The translations under genes and the position numbers were made by a program. The notes under the pieces are model-generated. The model was not told the DNA's origin, searched no databases, and saw only the letters and a program-made list of their open reading frames with translations. A stretch of DNA of 41,307 bases from Minisyncoccota bacterium (lineage in GTDB: Bacteria; Patescibacteriota; Microgenomatia; UBA1400; PJMF01). Every line of letters starts with the position of its first letter. Position 1 is the first letter of the stretch. The stretch lies in the NCBI GenBank assembly GCA_018646985.1, contig JABGTR010000023.1, positions 1-41,307 of the forward strand, in the 5' to 3' direction. Positions 28,672 to 38,059 of this stretch are shown in pieces.

Positions 28672-28711
28672 CAAAATTGAACCCTTTAAGAATGGAGATG
28701 TCTGTAGTTTT

Positions 28712-30226
28712 TTAATTAGCTACAAACATTTCTGGCGGTAGCTCAAATTTTTCAATCACACTCTGGTTCTGCTGATTATCCTTCACTAAAATCAACACAT
28801 AATCATCAACGTAAACTGACACCCAAGCTTTATCTTTGATTTTACTAATTAAAAATGGCTGTGCCCAAGGGGTAAAATCATGACGATAAAAGAAAATGGT
28901 CTCAAAACCATACTCTTCGTCTAGCTGTTGCCAAACTACTTCATCTTCCTGAGCAGCCACATACTGGTTAAAAAACTCTACTGAATATGCCTCAGGTCTG
29001 TTATCAACAAAAACTCTTTGTCCTGGAAAAAGCTGATGGATTAAGTAGCCGCCAATATCGTAGTTATTAAAAATAGGTCCAGCTAAATTTTGTTGTTTGA
29101 AGAACTGAGCTGATTTTTCTACATCAGGCAATAAACCTATCCCAAAGCTTGATTGAAATGGTGAGAGATAAGATTTAGTCACAATAAAAATTAATGATAG
29201 AAATACTGTCAAAAAAGGAATCAAGCTTTTTTCTAGAACCTTATTTTTACCAAGCAAATCCCCCACCGCCCAGGAACCAAAGGCAATGAGCATTAACCCC
29301 AACATTGGCACAAAACGATTCATCACCAGTGCAAAAACAGAGAAAGAGATTAATAATAAAACTGCAAATAAATGTTGCCAACGATGACGCCAAACCAAGT
29401 AGCCACCTGCTCCCAGCCCAACCACAGCCACCATTAGCCCATGCCAATAGCTAAGGGCCCCAAAGCGTTTAACCATAAAAAATAGAGTTTGATTCTCTGC
29501 TAGCTGATAACCAAATCCTTGAAGTATTAAAAATGGCTCGATGACGCTTAAATAACCAAAGGGGTTGATGAAGCTGGCTCCGACTACTATCACCAACAGA
29601 ATGCTTAAAAAATTAATGGCCGCCTTGTTTCTTAAAAGTAATTGTTGGATCAGCATTGCCCCCACTATTCCCCAGCTTAAGAAAAAGAAAAGGTGTAAAT
29701 TAACCCACAGAATTTGAACAATCGCAAAAACTAGCCACAGCCACCACTTGAGCTGCTTTTTTTTCATCATCCTCAACAATAGCCAAGTCTCTAGGCCAAA
29801 AAAAACTAAACTGAATGCTTCGGGCCTAATTTCTGTCCGTAAACCGATGAGTGGCAAAGATAAAACGGTGGTAAAGACCAATGGCCACCAGCCAGCACGA
29901 CTCTGTCCAATTAAAAAGAAGAAAATGAAAGCAATGGTGAGCAAAGCAGCATAGAAAACTGACAAGCCACTCCAGCCCGCCAGCTGCCAGACATAATAAA
30001 AAATCACTCCTGACAACCAATGGTGATTCGTCACTAACTTACTGGTCATGGTGTAAGAGTAATGATTGGTGGCAACGAGAGTGTTCTGCTCCACCAGGAT
30101 TCTGCCGTTGGTCAGATGACGACCAATATCAGTGGTGATGAGATTGATTTTATTGAGACCAAAAAGAAAAACTAAACAGCTTAAAAGAAGAGTGATGGCA
30201 ATGTTAATCCAGAGATGATTCTTCAT
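28712..30226 (-). CDS. Multi-pass membrane protein, GT-C glycosyltransferase-like
   Basis: TTDIGRHLTNGRILVE early acidic motif, about 10 TM segments, soluble C-terminus. Confidence 0.65.
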   Translation of the reverse strand: MKNHLWINIAITLLLSCLVFLFGLNKINLITTDIGRHLTNGRILVEQNTLVATNHYSYTMTSKLVTNHHWLSGVIFYYVWQLAGWSGLSVFYAALLTIAFIFFFLIGQSRAGWWPLVFTTVLSLPLIGLRTEIRPEAFSLVFFGLETWLLLRMMKKKQLKWWLWLVFAIVQILWVNLHLFFFLSWGIVGAMLIQQLLLRNKAAINFLSILLVIVVGASFINPFGYLSVIEPFLILQGFGYQLAENQTLFFMVKRFGALSYWHGLMVAVVGLGAGGYLVWRHRWQHLFAVLLLISFSVFALVMNRFVPMLGLMLIAFGSWAVGDLLGKNKVLEKSLIPFLTVFLSLIFIVTKSYLSPFQSSFGIGLLPDVEKSAQFFKQQNLAGPIFNNYDIGGYLIHQLFPGQRVFVDNRPEAYSVEFFNQYVAAQEDEVVWQQLDEEYGFETIFFYRHDFTPWAQPFLISKIKDKAWVSVYVDDYVLILVKDNQQNQSVIEKFELPPEMFVAN

Positions 30227-30305
30227 TGTTTCTATTATGACAGCTTACTGAGAAATAAGGCAATTCTCATATGATACAATTTGAGATGTTAAAAAAGGAG
30301 AAAAT

Positions 30306-30554
30306 ATGTCAGAAAAAAAAGATCAATATTATCCAAAAGAATCAATAACCAATGAAGGGGAATACCCCTGGGTTGAAGGTCAATTTATTAAAGAACTGGG
30401 GGATGGAACTAGAGTTCATTTTGCTCCAGAATCTGGAACTACAATGCAAATTAGAACTCCAGAAAAAACTTTTAATTTTGTGCCAGTGTTTTTACATCCT
30501 CCTGAGAATAAAAAAGAAGAAAGAAGAACTGTTAGGGTATGGTCAGGCAACTAA
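30306..30554 (+). CDS. Small hypothetical protein (82 aa)
   Basis: Strong SD (AAAAAAGGAGAAAAT) before ATG. Confidence 0.6.
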   Translation: MSEKKDQYYPKESITNEGEYPWVEGQFIKELGDGTRVHFAPESGTTMQIRTPEKTFNFVPVFLHPPENKKEERRTVRVWSGN

Positions 30555-31936
30555 ATCTTGAAGTTTTGCATTGTCACCACCACGAAGACGGCGAAAAAGA
30601 CAAATGCGAGGAGCATGATCAGCTTGCGAATGAAGTTGGGCTGATAAATTTTGGGCAATTTCTTTTTATTGAGCCAAAATAAAAGTGGGAATGAAACCAT
30701 CATCGCTGCCGCATTCAAAACTGCACCCAAAGTTAACAAGAACCTCGGCTCTGTGAAACCCGAAAGATAGATGAAGATGCCGAGTAAAATTTGTGCCCAA
30801 AGAGCCACATAAAACCCCAGACTCAAGTTAAATCTCCTGCCCTTTTTATAGAATAAAAGGACCACATTTTCTGAAATAATCCGTGATGAGGACTCCAAGA
30901 TTCCCATTTGTGTCGAAAACAGCATCAGCGCTGCGACTAGTAAAAAGAAGGTGCCAATGAGTGGTGTGGTTCGGCTGGCAATCATGGCTGCCTCGGCATT
31001 GAGGAAGCTGAGGCCTGCTCCGACATCACTCCCAAAAACGAGTGATTTAGCCAAGACAGACATCACCACAATAGTGATAAAACCAAGTAAATAGAAGATC
31101 ATCCCGTGTTCAAAATTAATCATCCGCCACCAGCCCTGCCATTTTTTGCGATTAGCTGGAGTGTCTTTGAAGAGCTGACCCTCGATCTTGGTAGGCTTAG
31201 CATCTTTAGAAAAAAGTGAGCTAATTTTACTAGCAAACTTACCCATCCCCCAACCCTTTTCCTTGATGTAATAAGACTGAGCTAGGTTAAGATTTCCACC
31301 GGCACCAGAGTAAGCAAATGCTCCAAGAAAACTAGCGATGGCAATCCCCTGAGGGAAAAACCACCACCCATCTCCCCTGCCTATCAAACCCCAGGCTGCT
31401 TCGATCCAGTCAGTTCGGTTGGTGAGGACTGCAGCTAAGATAATGGTGAATGGCAAGCCGATCATGATCACCCCGCGCTGCAAAAACTCCATGGTGTTGT
31501 AGAGAAACTTGCCGGTGGACAGGATCAGGCCGGTCAGCAACAGCATGCCGACGGCAATAATGGCTTCGGCGTGGGGGAAGTGAAGATAGTTGGATAAAAT
31601 CTGAGATGAAGCGGAGGAAAAACCAGGTAATGACCAAGGGATGAAGGTGGAGATGATGTACCAGAGTGGAATAATGACGCTCAACTTGCGGAAGCCGACA
31701 AAGACGCTCTCTCCCCAAGCTAGGGTGTAGCGCATGGTTTCGGTGTTAAGGACGTATTGGAAGGTAATCCCGAGCAATCCACCCCATAAAATACCAAGGC
31801 CGTAGTTGGCCGCTAGGTAGGGCCACATGATGAGCTCACCACTGCCGAGAGCTAAACCGAGAAGAATAAAGGATGGGCCGAGGGTACTAAACATGCCAGG
31901 AGGCGTGGGAAGATTCTTACGAGAAGGCTTGGGCAT
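30551..31936 (-). CDS. NRAMP-like transporter lacking the canonical DPGN motif
   Basis: About 11 TM; GPSFILLGLALGSGELIMWPYLAANYG in the TM1 region. Confidence 0.75.
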   Translation of the reverse strand: MPKPSRKNLPTPPGMFSTLGPSFILLGLALGSGELIMWPYLAANYGLGILWGGLLGITFQYVLNTETMRYTLAWGESVFVGFRKLSVIIPLWYIISTFIPWSLPGFSSASSQILSNYLHFPHAEAIIAVGMLLLTGLILSTGKFLYNTMEFLQRGVIMIGLPFTIILAAVLTNRTDWIEAAWGLIGRGDGWWFFPQGIAIASFLGAFAYSGAGGNLNLAQSYYIKEKGWGMGKFASKISSLFSKDAKPTKIEGQLFKDTPANRKKWQGWWRMINFEHGMIFYLLGFITIVVMSVLAKSLVFGSDVGAGLSFLNAEAAMIASRTTPLIGTFFLLVAALMLFSTQMGILESSSRIISENVVLLFYKKGRRFNLSLGFYVALWAQILLGIFIYLSGFTEPRFLLTLGAVLNAAAMMVSFPLLFWLNKKKLPKIYQPNFIRKLIMLLAFVFFAVFVVVTMQNFKI

Positions 31937-32013
31937 TGGGAGTAGTATAGCGGAAAAAAGAAGCGGCGAAAACGTGGGGATGGGGTGGGAAAAAAGTAGG
32001 AAGAGGGTAAAAA

Positions 32014-32046
32014 CTTAATAATTTCTTAATGTTTGTTTGGTATAGT
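32014..32046 (+). promoter_or_regulatory. Period-11 direct repeats CTTAATA-atta-CTTAATG-type followed by TATAGT -10
   Basis: CTTAATA 32014-32020, CTTAATG 32025-32031, TATAGT 32041-32046; upstream of the OmpR-type gene. Confidence 0.5.
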
Positions 32047-32061
32047 TAAAATAAATTAATA

Positions 32062-32766
32062 ATGAAATTTTTAATTATTGAAGACAATCGCTCTTTAGCA
32101 AAATCATTAAAAGATATCTTGAGCAAAGATTACCTTATTGATATTGAGCATAGTGGTCGTAGCGGCGTCTTTTCTGCCCTCACAAGTGAATATGATCTCA
32201 TCATTCTTGATTTACAACTACCAGACATGGATGGATTAGAAATATGCCAAAACTTACGTCAGGAAAAGCTAACTCTTCCAATCTTAATCCTAACTGGTAA
32301 AAATACTGTAGAAAGTAAAATAGTTCTACTTAACTCTGGAGCTGATGACTATTTAACAAAACCTTTTAGTATGGCTGAATTAAAAGCTAGAATTAAATCA
32401 CTTCTCAGGAGAAGTGTTAATCATACCTATCAAAATCAACTCGAGATTGGTTCCTTGCTACTTAACACAGATACTAAAACTGTAGTGCTTAATAACAAGA
32501 TGCTCAAATTATCTAAAAAAGAGTTTATGCTGTTGCGCTACTTAATGAAAAAACCAGATATTTCAATTTCTAGATTAAGTCTTTTTGAGCATGTTTGGGA
32601 AGGAAACCTTGGTTTTAATAGTAATAAAATTGACGTTCACATCTATAATCTTAGACAAAAACTACATTCATCTTGTGAAAATCAAATTATTAAAACTGTT
32701 CATGGTGATGGCTATATGCTTGAAAGTAGCTCACTACTGCCACAAGTAACCTACAAAAACATATGA
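32062..32766 (+). CDS. OmpR/PhoB-family response regulator
   Basis: Receiver DLIILDLQLPDMDG, DDYLTKPFS; winged-helix C-terminus. Confidence 0.95.
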   Translation: MKFLIIEDNRSLAKSLKDILSKDYLIDIEHSGRSGVFSALTSEYDLIILDLQLPDMDGLEICQNLRQEKLTLPILILTGKNTVESKIVLLNSGADDYLTKPFSMAELKARIKSLLRRSVNHTYQNQLEIGSLLLNTDTKTVVLNNKMLKLSKKEFMLLRYLMKKPDISISRLSLFEHVWEGNLGFNSNKIDVHIYNLRQKLHSSCENQIIKTVHGDGYMLESSSLLPQVTYKNI

Positions 32767-34181
32767 GTTATTATATATGGAATAAAGCAACTAGTTTTCA
32801 CCGCAATCTTATTACTTCACGAGCATCATTAAATAAAAAATATACTCGCAAGTCAAAAGTGTTTCATGTTTTGTTAATAGGAAGCATATATTTAGTTAGT
32901 GTCGCGACTATTATCAGCATAATTAATTATTCTCTAATTACTATTGTGTTTGATCGAATTTTTACAGGAGTTCCCCCAATAATGCCAATTAGTATTTTGA
33001 TAGGCATAATAAGCTTGCTATACCTATCAAAAAAAGGATATCAATCACTTACCTCATATATTTTTATAGCTCTACTATGGTTGCCAGCCGCCTATACATC
33101 CTTCAGATGGGGAGCTTTGATGTATCAGTCAATAGCTATCTATGCATTGGTCATTATTTTGTCTGGAATTTTAATCAATAGTTATGCCTCACTAAGCACA
33201 ACTATTTTTACAGGAATTTTTTTAATTACCCTGACTGTCTTGCAGCATAATCAACTAATCAGCGTTGATTTAAGCTGGAGACAACATTCTGAAGACATAT
33301 ATAACGCAATTATGGTCTTTGCCACTTTAGGTGCGATATCTTTGGTTAGCTGGCTCTACAATCGTGAACTACGGCATGCAATTAAACATACACTTAAATC
33401 TAAAATAGCTCTAAAAAAAGAACGTGATTCCTTGGAAGAGCAAGTGATGATTCGCACTCAACAACTTGAGACTGCCCAAGCAGAAAAAATGATGCAATGG
33501 CAGCAGTTTGTTGAGATCGGCCGTTCCACAGCTGAAATTTTTCATGATATTAAAAATCCACTTACCAGTGTCTCCCTAAACCTTGAGCAGCTGTATAAAT
33601 TACATCAAGGTAAAAATACTTTCTCTAATAAAAAAATTCAGGATGCTTTGAGAAGTATTAATTATATTGGCCAGTTTATTACCGCCACCAACCATCAAAT
33701 CAAACCCCAGCAAGTGAGAAAATGGTTTAGTCACAACAAGCAAATCGGTCAGGCCATAAAATTTTTATCTCCAAAAGCAACTGCCAATAAAGTTAAATTT
33801 AATAATATTTGCTCAACTAATATAAAAATATGTGGTTGTTCAAGCAAATTCTATCAAGTCATAATTAATCTAATATCTAATTCTATAGATTCTTATCACG
33901 ACCATATGCTTAACTCACCTAGAATAATATTGATTAAAACAGAACAAGATGGAAATTATTTAAGAATCTTTGTTAAGGACAGTGGTTGCGGCATAACACT
34001 TGCAAATCAATCTCGTATATTTAATCCACTATTTACCACCAAAACAATAGATCAGGGAACTGGACTAGGATTAAGTATTGTTAAATCTGTAATAGTAAAT
34101 GACTTTGGCGGCTCGATCTTTTTTTGCAGCCAGCCAAACAAAGGCTCTACTTTTGCAGTCACAATTCCTATCAAAAAATAG
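32763..34181 (+). CDS. Sensor histidine kinase, integral-membrane N-terminus
   Basis: H-box IFHDIKNPLTSVSLNL; N/G boxes NLISNSIDSY, DSGCGI, GTGLGLSIVKS. Confidence 0.95.
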   Translation: MSYYIWNKATSFHRNLITSRASLNKKYTRKSKVFHVLLIGSIYLVSVATIISIINYSLITIVFDRIFTGVPPIMPISILIGIISLLYLSKKGYQSLTSYIFIALLWLPAAYTSFRWGALMYQSIAIYALVIILSGILINSYASLSTTIFTGIFLITLTVLQHNQLISVDLSWRQHSEDIYNAIMVFATLGAISLVSWLYNRELRHAIKHTLKSKIALKKERDSLEEQVMIRTQQLETAQAEKMMQWQQFVEIGRSTAEIFHDIKNPLTSVSLNLEQLYKLHQGKNTFSNKKIQDALRSINYIGQFITATNHQIKPQQVRKWFSHNKQIGQAIKFLSPKATANKVKFNNICSTNIKICGCSSKFYQVIINLISNSIDSYHDHMLNSPRIILIKTEQDGNYLRIFVKDSGCGITLANQSRIFNPLFTTKTIDQGTGLGLSIVKSVIVNDFGGSIFFCSQPNKGSTFAVTIPIKK

Positions 34182-34187
34182 TTGCTC

Positions 34188-35426
34188 CTACTTCGCCCCC
34201 TTGCACTTCTCCACCAAGTACTCGACGTCTTCGGTTGTATGCGCGGCGCTGATCTGCACTCGGATCTCGTCTCTACCAGCCGGCACGACTGGATAGCTGA
34301 TCGTCGTCACCAGGATCCCTGCTTCATACAACACCTTGCTTAAAGCCTTAGCTGCCTTCGCATCCCCAATCAAAATCGGCTGAATCGGATGCACCGAATC
34401 CGCTGCAAACTCATAGCCCACCTTCACCAACCCCTCCTTAAACAACTTCGTATTGGCGCGTGATCTTTCCAATAAACCCTTACCCTCTGCCCCACTCAAT
34501 AACTCCACCGCCGCCAACGCTGCCCCAGCTGTACCAGGTGCAATATTATTTGAGTAAATATATGTGGCTGCTGCTTCACGCAGGTAATCAATCACAATCT
34601 TATCCGCCACCACATAGCCACCATCAGCCCCAAAGGCCTTGCCCATCGTCCCGATCAAGACATCAGCCTGACCGCCACTAACTTCCTCCGTCCCCCGGCC
34701 AGTTTCACCAAAAGCTCCGACTCCGTGCGCATCATCTACCACCAACAACACCCCCTGCTCATACTGAGCGTCATACTCATCAATCACTTTCCTCATCTCT
34801 CCTAAGTCTTGATACTCACCCAGCATACTAAACACTCCATCAGTCACTACTAGAGCCCGTTTATTGGTTGTTTTACCAGCCTCCAGCACCTCAGCCAAGC
34901 TAGTCATATCTAGATGTTTAAAGATCTTTCGCTTCTCTTTAGGATGGTTAGCGACCCGGATCCCATCGATAATACTCCGATGATTTAACTCATCTGAAAC
35001 TACCAAGGTATCATTATTCACTACTGAGTCTCGGCTCTGACCAGTGATCAAAGAAAATAAAACTGCTAGGTTGGCTGCAAAGGCTGAAGAAAAGATGATC
35101 CCCTCTTCACGACCATGAAACTTAGCTAAAGCTTGTTCTAGATCTCGATGAACCTTCAAAGAGCCAGAAATAAATCTGACTGCGCCCGGACCAGTGCCAT
35201 ATTTTTCACTGGCTTCATGCTCTGCTTTCTTTAAGCTGGGGTGATGACGAAAACCCATGTAATCATTGGAGTTAAAAATTCGATATTCCTGCTCCCCAAT
35301 CACCGCTCTGGGAGATGGGTGATCAGTAAAACCCTCGATCACCGTCTCGTGACGCTTATTCACCTGCGCCTCATCTAAACGATCCAATTCCTGCTGAATA
35401 GAACTATAAAAAACCTGCTTAGACAT
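34188..35426 (-). CDS. Alpha-oxoamine synthase family PLP enzyme (glycine C-acetyltransferase / AONS-like)
   Basis: NSNDYMGFRHHP; VVDDAHGVGAFGETGRGT; GTMGKAFGADGGYV. Confidence 0.92.
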   Translation of the reverse strand: MSKQVFYSSIQQELDRLDEAQVNKRHETVIEGFTDHPSPRAVIGEQEYRIFNSNDYMGFRHHPSLKKAEHEASEKYGTGPGAVRFISGSLKVHRDLEQALAKFHGREEGIIFSSAFAANLAVLFSLITGQSRDSVVNNDTLVVSDELNHRSIIDGIRVANHPKEKRKIFKHLDMTSLAEVLEAGKTTNKRALVVTDGVFSMLGEYQDLGEMRKVIDEYDAQYEQGVLLVVDDAHGVGAFGETGRGTEEVSGGQADVLIGTMGKAFGADGGYVVADKIVIDYLREAAATYIYSNNIAPGTAGAALAAVELLSGAEGKGLLERSRANTKLFKEGLVKVGYEFAADSVHPIQPILIGDAKAAKALSKVLYEAGILVTTISYPVVPAGRDEIRVQISAAHTTEDVEYLVEKCKGAK

Positions 35427-35497
35427 GGGTAACCTTTCGTAAATTTAAGATGTCTTCACTATACAACAATGCCCTGGGTCAAACTATTCTCAAGTAC

Positions 35498-35526
35498 TTG
35501 ATTAATATTATAGGCTGGTTTATAAT
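35498..35526 (+). promoter_or_regulatory. Sigma70-like promoter TTGATT-N17-TATAAT
   Basis: Near-consensus -35 (35498-35503) and -10 (35521-35526), 17-bp spacer. Confidence 0.7.
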
Positions 35527-35554
35527 ACACCCTTTGCTCTTTAAAATTTGATTG

Positions 35555-35594
35555 CGGGCTAGTAATTATTAATCATCTAGTAATTACCAGCCCG
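35555..35594 (+). promoter_or_regulatory. Large hairpin in the leader of the 35690 micro-protein gene
   Basis: CGGGCT-A-GTAATTA / TAATTAC-C-AGCCCG; 12-nt loop, one internal mismatch. Confidence 0.65.
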
Positions 35595-35689
35595 TAATTT
35601 TAACCTAACCCTCTACCTCCAGATCAATACGATCGAAACGGTGAAGACGCCTGTGCCAGGCAAGTTAGGATTTATCAAAGGAGAAAAAA

Positions 35690-35878
35690 ATGGCATACGT
35701 GAACCAAAAGAAAGAGGTCCAGCTTGAAAATGATGAAGAGGTTGCTGTAGCTGAAGATGATTTCGGCATGACAGTTGAACCTGGCAACATCATAACTGAG
35801 GAAGAATGTCTCCCAGAGACACCTCAGGAGGTTGCTGATAGCATCGAAGAAGCTTGTATTAATGACCTCGGCACATAG
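35690..35878 (+). CDS. Acidic small protein (62 aa), unknown function
   Basis: Strong SD AAAGGAG, consensus promoter upstream, terminator-like sequence downstream. Confidence 0.7.
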   Translation: MAYVNQKKEVQLENDEEVAVAEDDFGMTVEPGNIITEEECLPETPQEVADSIEEACINDLGT

Positions 35879-35931
35879 CTTTCTTCTCACCCCCCTTTTC
35901 CCTCTGTGGGGTAATACAAAGGGAAGCTTTT
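35879..35931 (+). terminator. Probable rho-independent terminator after the 62-aa gene
   Basis: TTTTCCC … GGGAAGC stem followed by TTTTT. Confidence 0.5.
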
Positions 35932-35934
35932 TAT

Positions 35935-36840
35935 CTAAGCTGCTTTCATTTCTTCTAAAAGCTCCGCCACATTTTTTTCTGTAAAACTAGCCTGGAGCAA
36001 TCTCCTACCAATCCTTTTCCCAAACAGCCTATCAATTTCTTTGGTTAATTCTCTTCTTAGACTAGGATCTAGCCTAGCTGAAACCAATAACTTTAATATC
36101 TCAACCTGCCTCTCAGGATTTTCCTCTGCAGCTTTAGCTGAGATTAACTCTATAATTTTTCTAGAGTTATTATATTGAGGTGATGCAACAAGCTCTAAAT
36201 CTAATTCGGTTTCTTCGTGATATGTTTCTCGAGCTGCTGCTACTAAAGGAGCTCTAGAGTTGAGAGCAAAGCTAGTCGCCAAAAACTCAGACAATCCCTC
36301 TTCAATCACCTTACCTCGATAATTACTTGGGCCTTTATCTTTAATTTTATGCTTCACCTCTGTTACATACCCAGATCTTTCCAATCTAAAACGAGGATAT
36401 TTAGCGTTTCCACTATTTACCGCAATCGCTTTTCTCCCAACCGCATGATGTAGCTCATGATAAATATTTCTAATATCCTCCAAAAACCGAGGTCCTCTTT
36501 TAACAAAAAATCGCACTGCTCCACTCAAGCTACCATGATCTCCAACTGTAGTCTCATCACCATCATCACTGGGTAATAGGTTAGCATCTATCAACTGGAA
36601 CTCTGGGAAATCATCGGCTGCTATGGTGACCCCATAAAATTCATATAAGTCTACTAAGTCTTGCTTAATTATCTCAATTGCCTCCAGATATTTTTCTTTT
36701 TCAGCACCTTCTTCAACCTCAAAATCCTGATACTGCTCAAAAGATTTCTTTTTCATTTCCTCCAGCTCAGCCATTACTTGCTGATGAACAGTATCTTTTT
36801 TTCTAGAATAACCTGATTGAACTATCTCTACTTCTGGCAT
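35935..36840 (-). CDS. Putative zinc metalloprotease-like protein
   Basis: IYHELHHAVGRKA plus downstream KVIEEGLSEFLATSFA. Confidence 0.6.
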   Translation of the reverse strand: MPEVEIVQSGYSRKKDTVHQQVMAELEEMKKKSFEQYQDFEVEEGAEKEKYLEAIEIIKQDLVDLYEFYGVTIAADDFPEFQLIDANLLPSDDGDETTVGDHGSLSGAVRFFVKRGPRFLEDIRNIYHELHHAVGRKAIAVNSGNAKYPRFRLERSGYVTEVKHKIKDKGPSNYRGKVIEEGLSEFLATSFALNSRAPLVAAARETYHEETELDLELVASPQYNNSRKIIELISAKAAEENPERQVEILKLLVSARLDPSLRRELTKEIDRLFGKRIGRRLLQASFTEKNVAELLEEMKAA

Positions 36841-36897
36841 AGATATAAGAATAACACGTTACCAACTTCAAGACACCTTGCTTACCACTGCATCAAA

Positions 36898-37242
36898 CTA
36901 TATGGTGATTTTTCTACAATAAACCACTGACCAGCCAATACCCGGTCTAGTGGACTCACGCTCAAATGAATCAATGATCTCTAACCCACTTTTATTAACT
37001 AACTCCTCAATTTCAATCAACTTTTGAGAAAGATCCACCCCCACTACTTCAAGCCCAAACTCTTTCAAAATCTGACTATCCCTACCTGCAGCACAGCCAG
37101 CATCTAAAACTCTATCTTTAGGTGATAAATACTCCTGAAATTGTTGCAGCTCAGCCAGCTGAGCCTTATTTTCAACCTTAGCTGCATACTCAGCAGCATG
37201 ATCGTCATACCAGCTGATAGTAGCTTGAAGATTATTGATCAT
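36898..37242 (-). pseudogene. SAM-dependent methyltransferase with apparent internal deletion
   Basis: Motif I VLDAGCAAGRDSQILKEFGLEVVGVDLSQKLIEI joins directly to a C-terminal-like EELVNKSGLEIIDSFERE. Confidence 0.6.
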
Positions 37243-37294
37243 CTAGTTGCCATCATATCAGAAACAGACACTGCTAAAGCTTTGTCCCTTCTTC

Positions 37295-38026
37295 TTAACT
37301 AAACCTACCTAACATCTCATCTAATTGCTGACGTCTCAAAACCAAACGCTCATCATTCTCAATTATTTCTTGAGCTTGCTGCAGATATTCATGAGCTAAG
37401 TTAAAATTTTTACCTTTAAAGTGTTCGGCCAAACGCAAATATCCTCCAGAAATCCAAACTTTACAATTATAGTCCGCATCAACTCCTGTATCCGCCGCTA
37501 ACTCTGCTAAAAGACTTTCAATAGCTGTCATTGCTGTTTGATCACCCAAAGCTAACTCGCAAAGTGCCAGGCGCAACTTCATCAATGCTAGAACCGCTGG
37601 TCGGTTATGCTCTGGACTGGGATAGTTTGTCATTGAGTGTACAGCTTTCTGATACATCTCTTTTGCCGGCTCTAATTCCCCTGATTCTTCTAAGAATTCG
37701 GCTAAGTTCAGCTGAGGTAAAGCTAGTGCTTGTTTATCTCCTGAATCTTCAGCAATCTCCACGCTGGACTTAACAATTGCACCCGCTAGTATCCAGTAAG
37801 GTTTAAATTTTTGTTGGCGATGGAGGTGTTTGAAAGTAATAAAAATAGAGTCTAATGCTTCAGCAAAACCCAGCTGGTCGTTTTCTTGGGCATAAGCCAA
37901 TAAAGACTGCATTCCCAACTCCAACGCTGATGATAGATTGTCACTTTCACGAGCTGCCTCTATTTGATGATGAAGCTCTCGTCCGGATAAATTTTTATCT
38001 TTTGTCATATTCATATAGTTTACCAT
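37295..38026 (-). CDS. TPR-like helical hypothetical protein
   Basis: 243-aa helical-repeat ORF. Confidence 0.65.
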   Translation of the reverse strand: MVNYMNMTKDKNLSGRELHHQIEAARESDNLSSALELGMQSLLAYAQENDQLGFAEALDSIFITFKHLHRQQKFKPYWILAGAIVKSSVEIAEDSGDKQALALPQLNLAEFLEESGELEPAKEMYQKAVHSMTNYPSPEHNRPAVLALMKLRLALCELALGDQTAMTAIESLLAELAADTGVDADYNCKVWISGGYLRLAEHFKGKNFNLAHEYLQQAQEIIENDERLVLRRQQLDEMLGRFS

Positions 38027-38030
38027 TGCC

Positions 38031-38056
38031 GGAACTAGTGGGCAGTGTTGGAACCT
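38031..38056 (-). repeat. Family-1 repeat R1
   Basis: ggaactagtgggcagtgttggaacct. Confidence 0.9.
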
Positions 38057-38059
38057 GGG

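Noticed and set aside
29247-30020. ORFs 29247-29447, 29748-29954 and 29826-30020
   Set aside because: Shadow frames of the 28712-30226 membrane protein.
31410-32018. ORFs 31410-31718(-) and 31827-32018(+)
   Set aside because: Overlap the NRAMP-like gene with no domain evidence.
36876-36893. Possible further family-2 copy after the methyltransferase stop (minus strand ATGCAGTGGTAAGCAAGG)
   Set aside because: Only half of the motif matches; within chance expectation.
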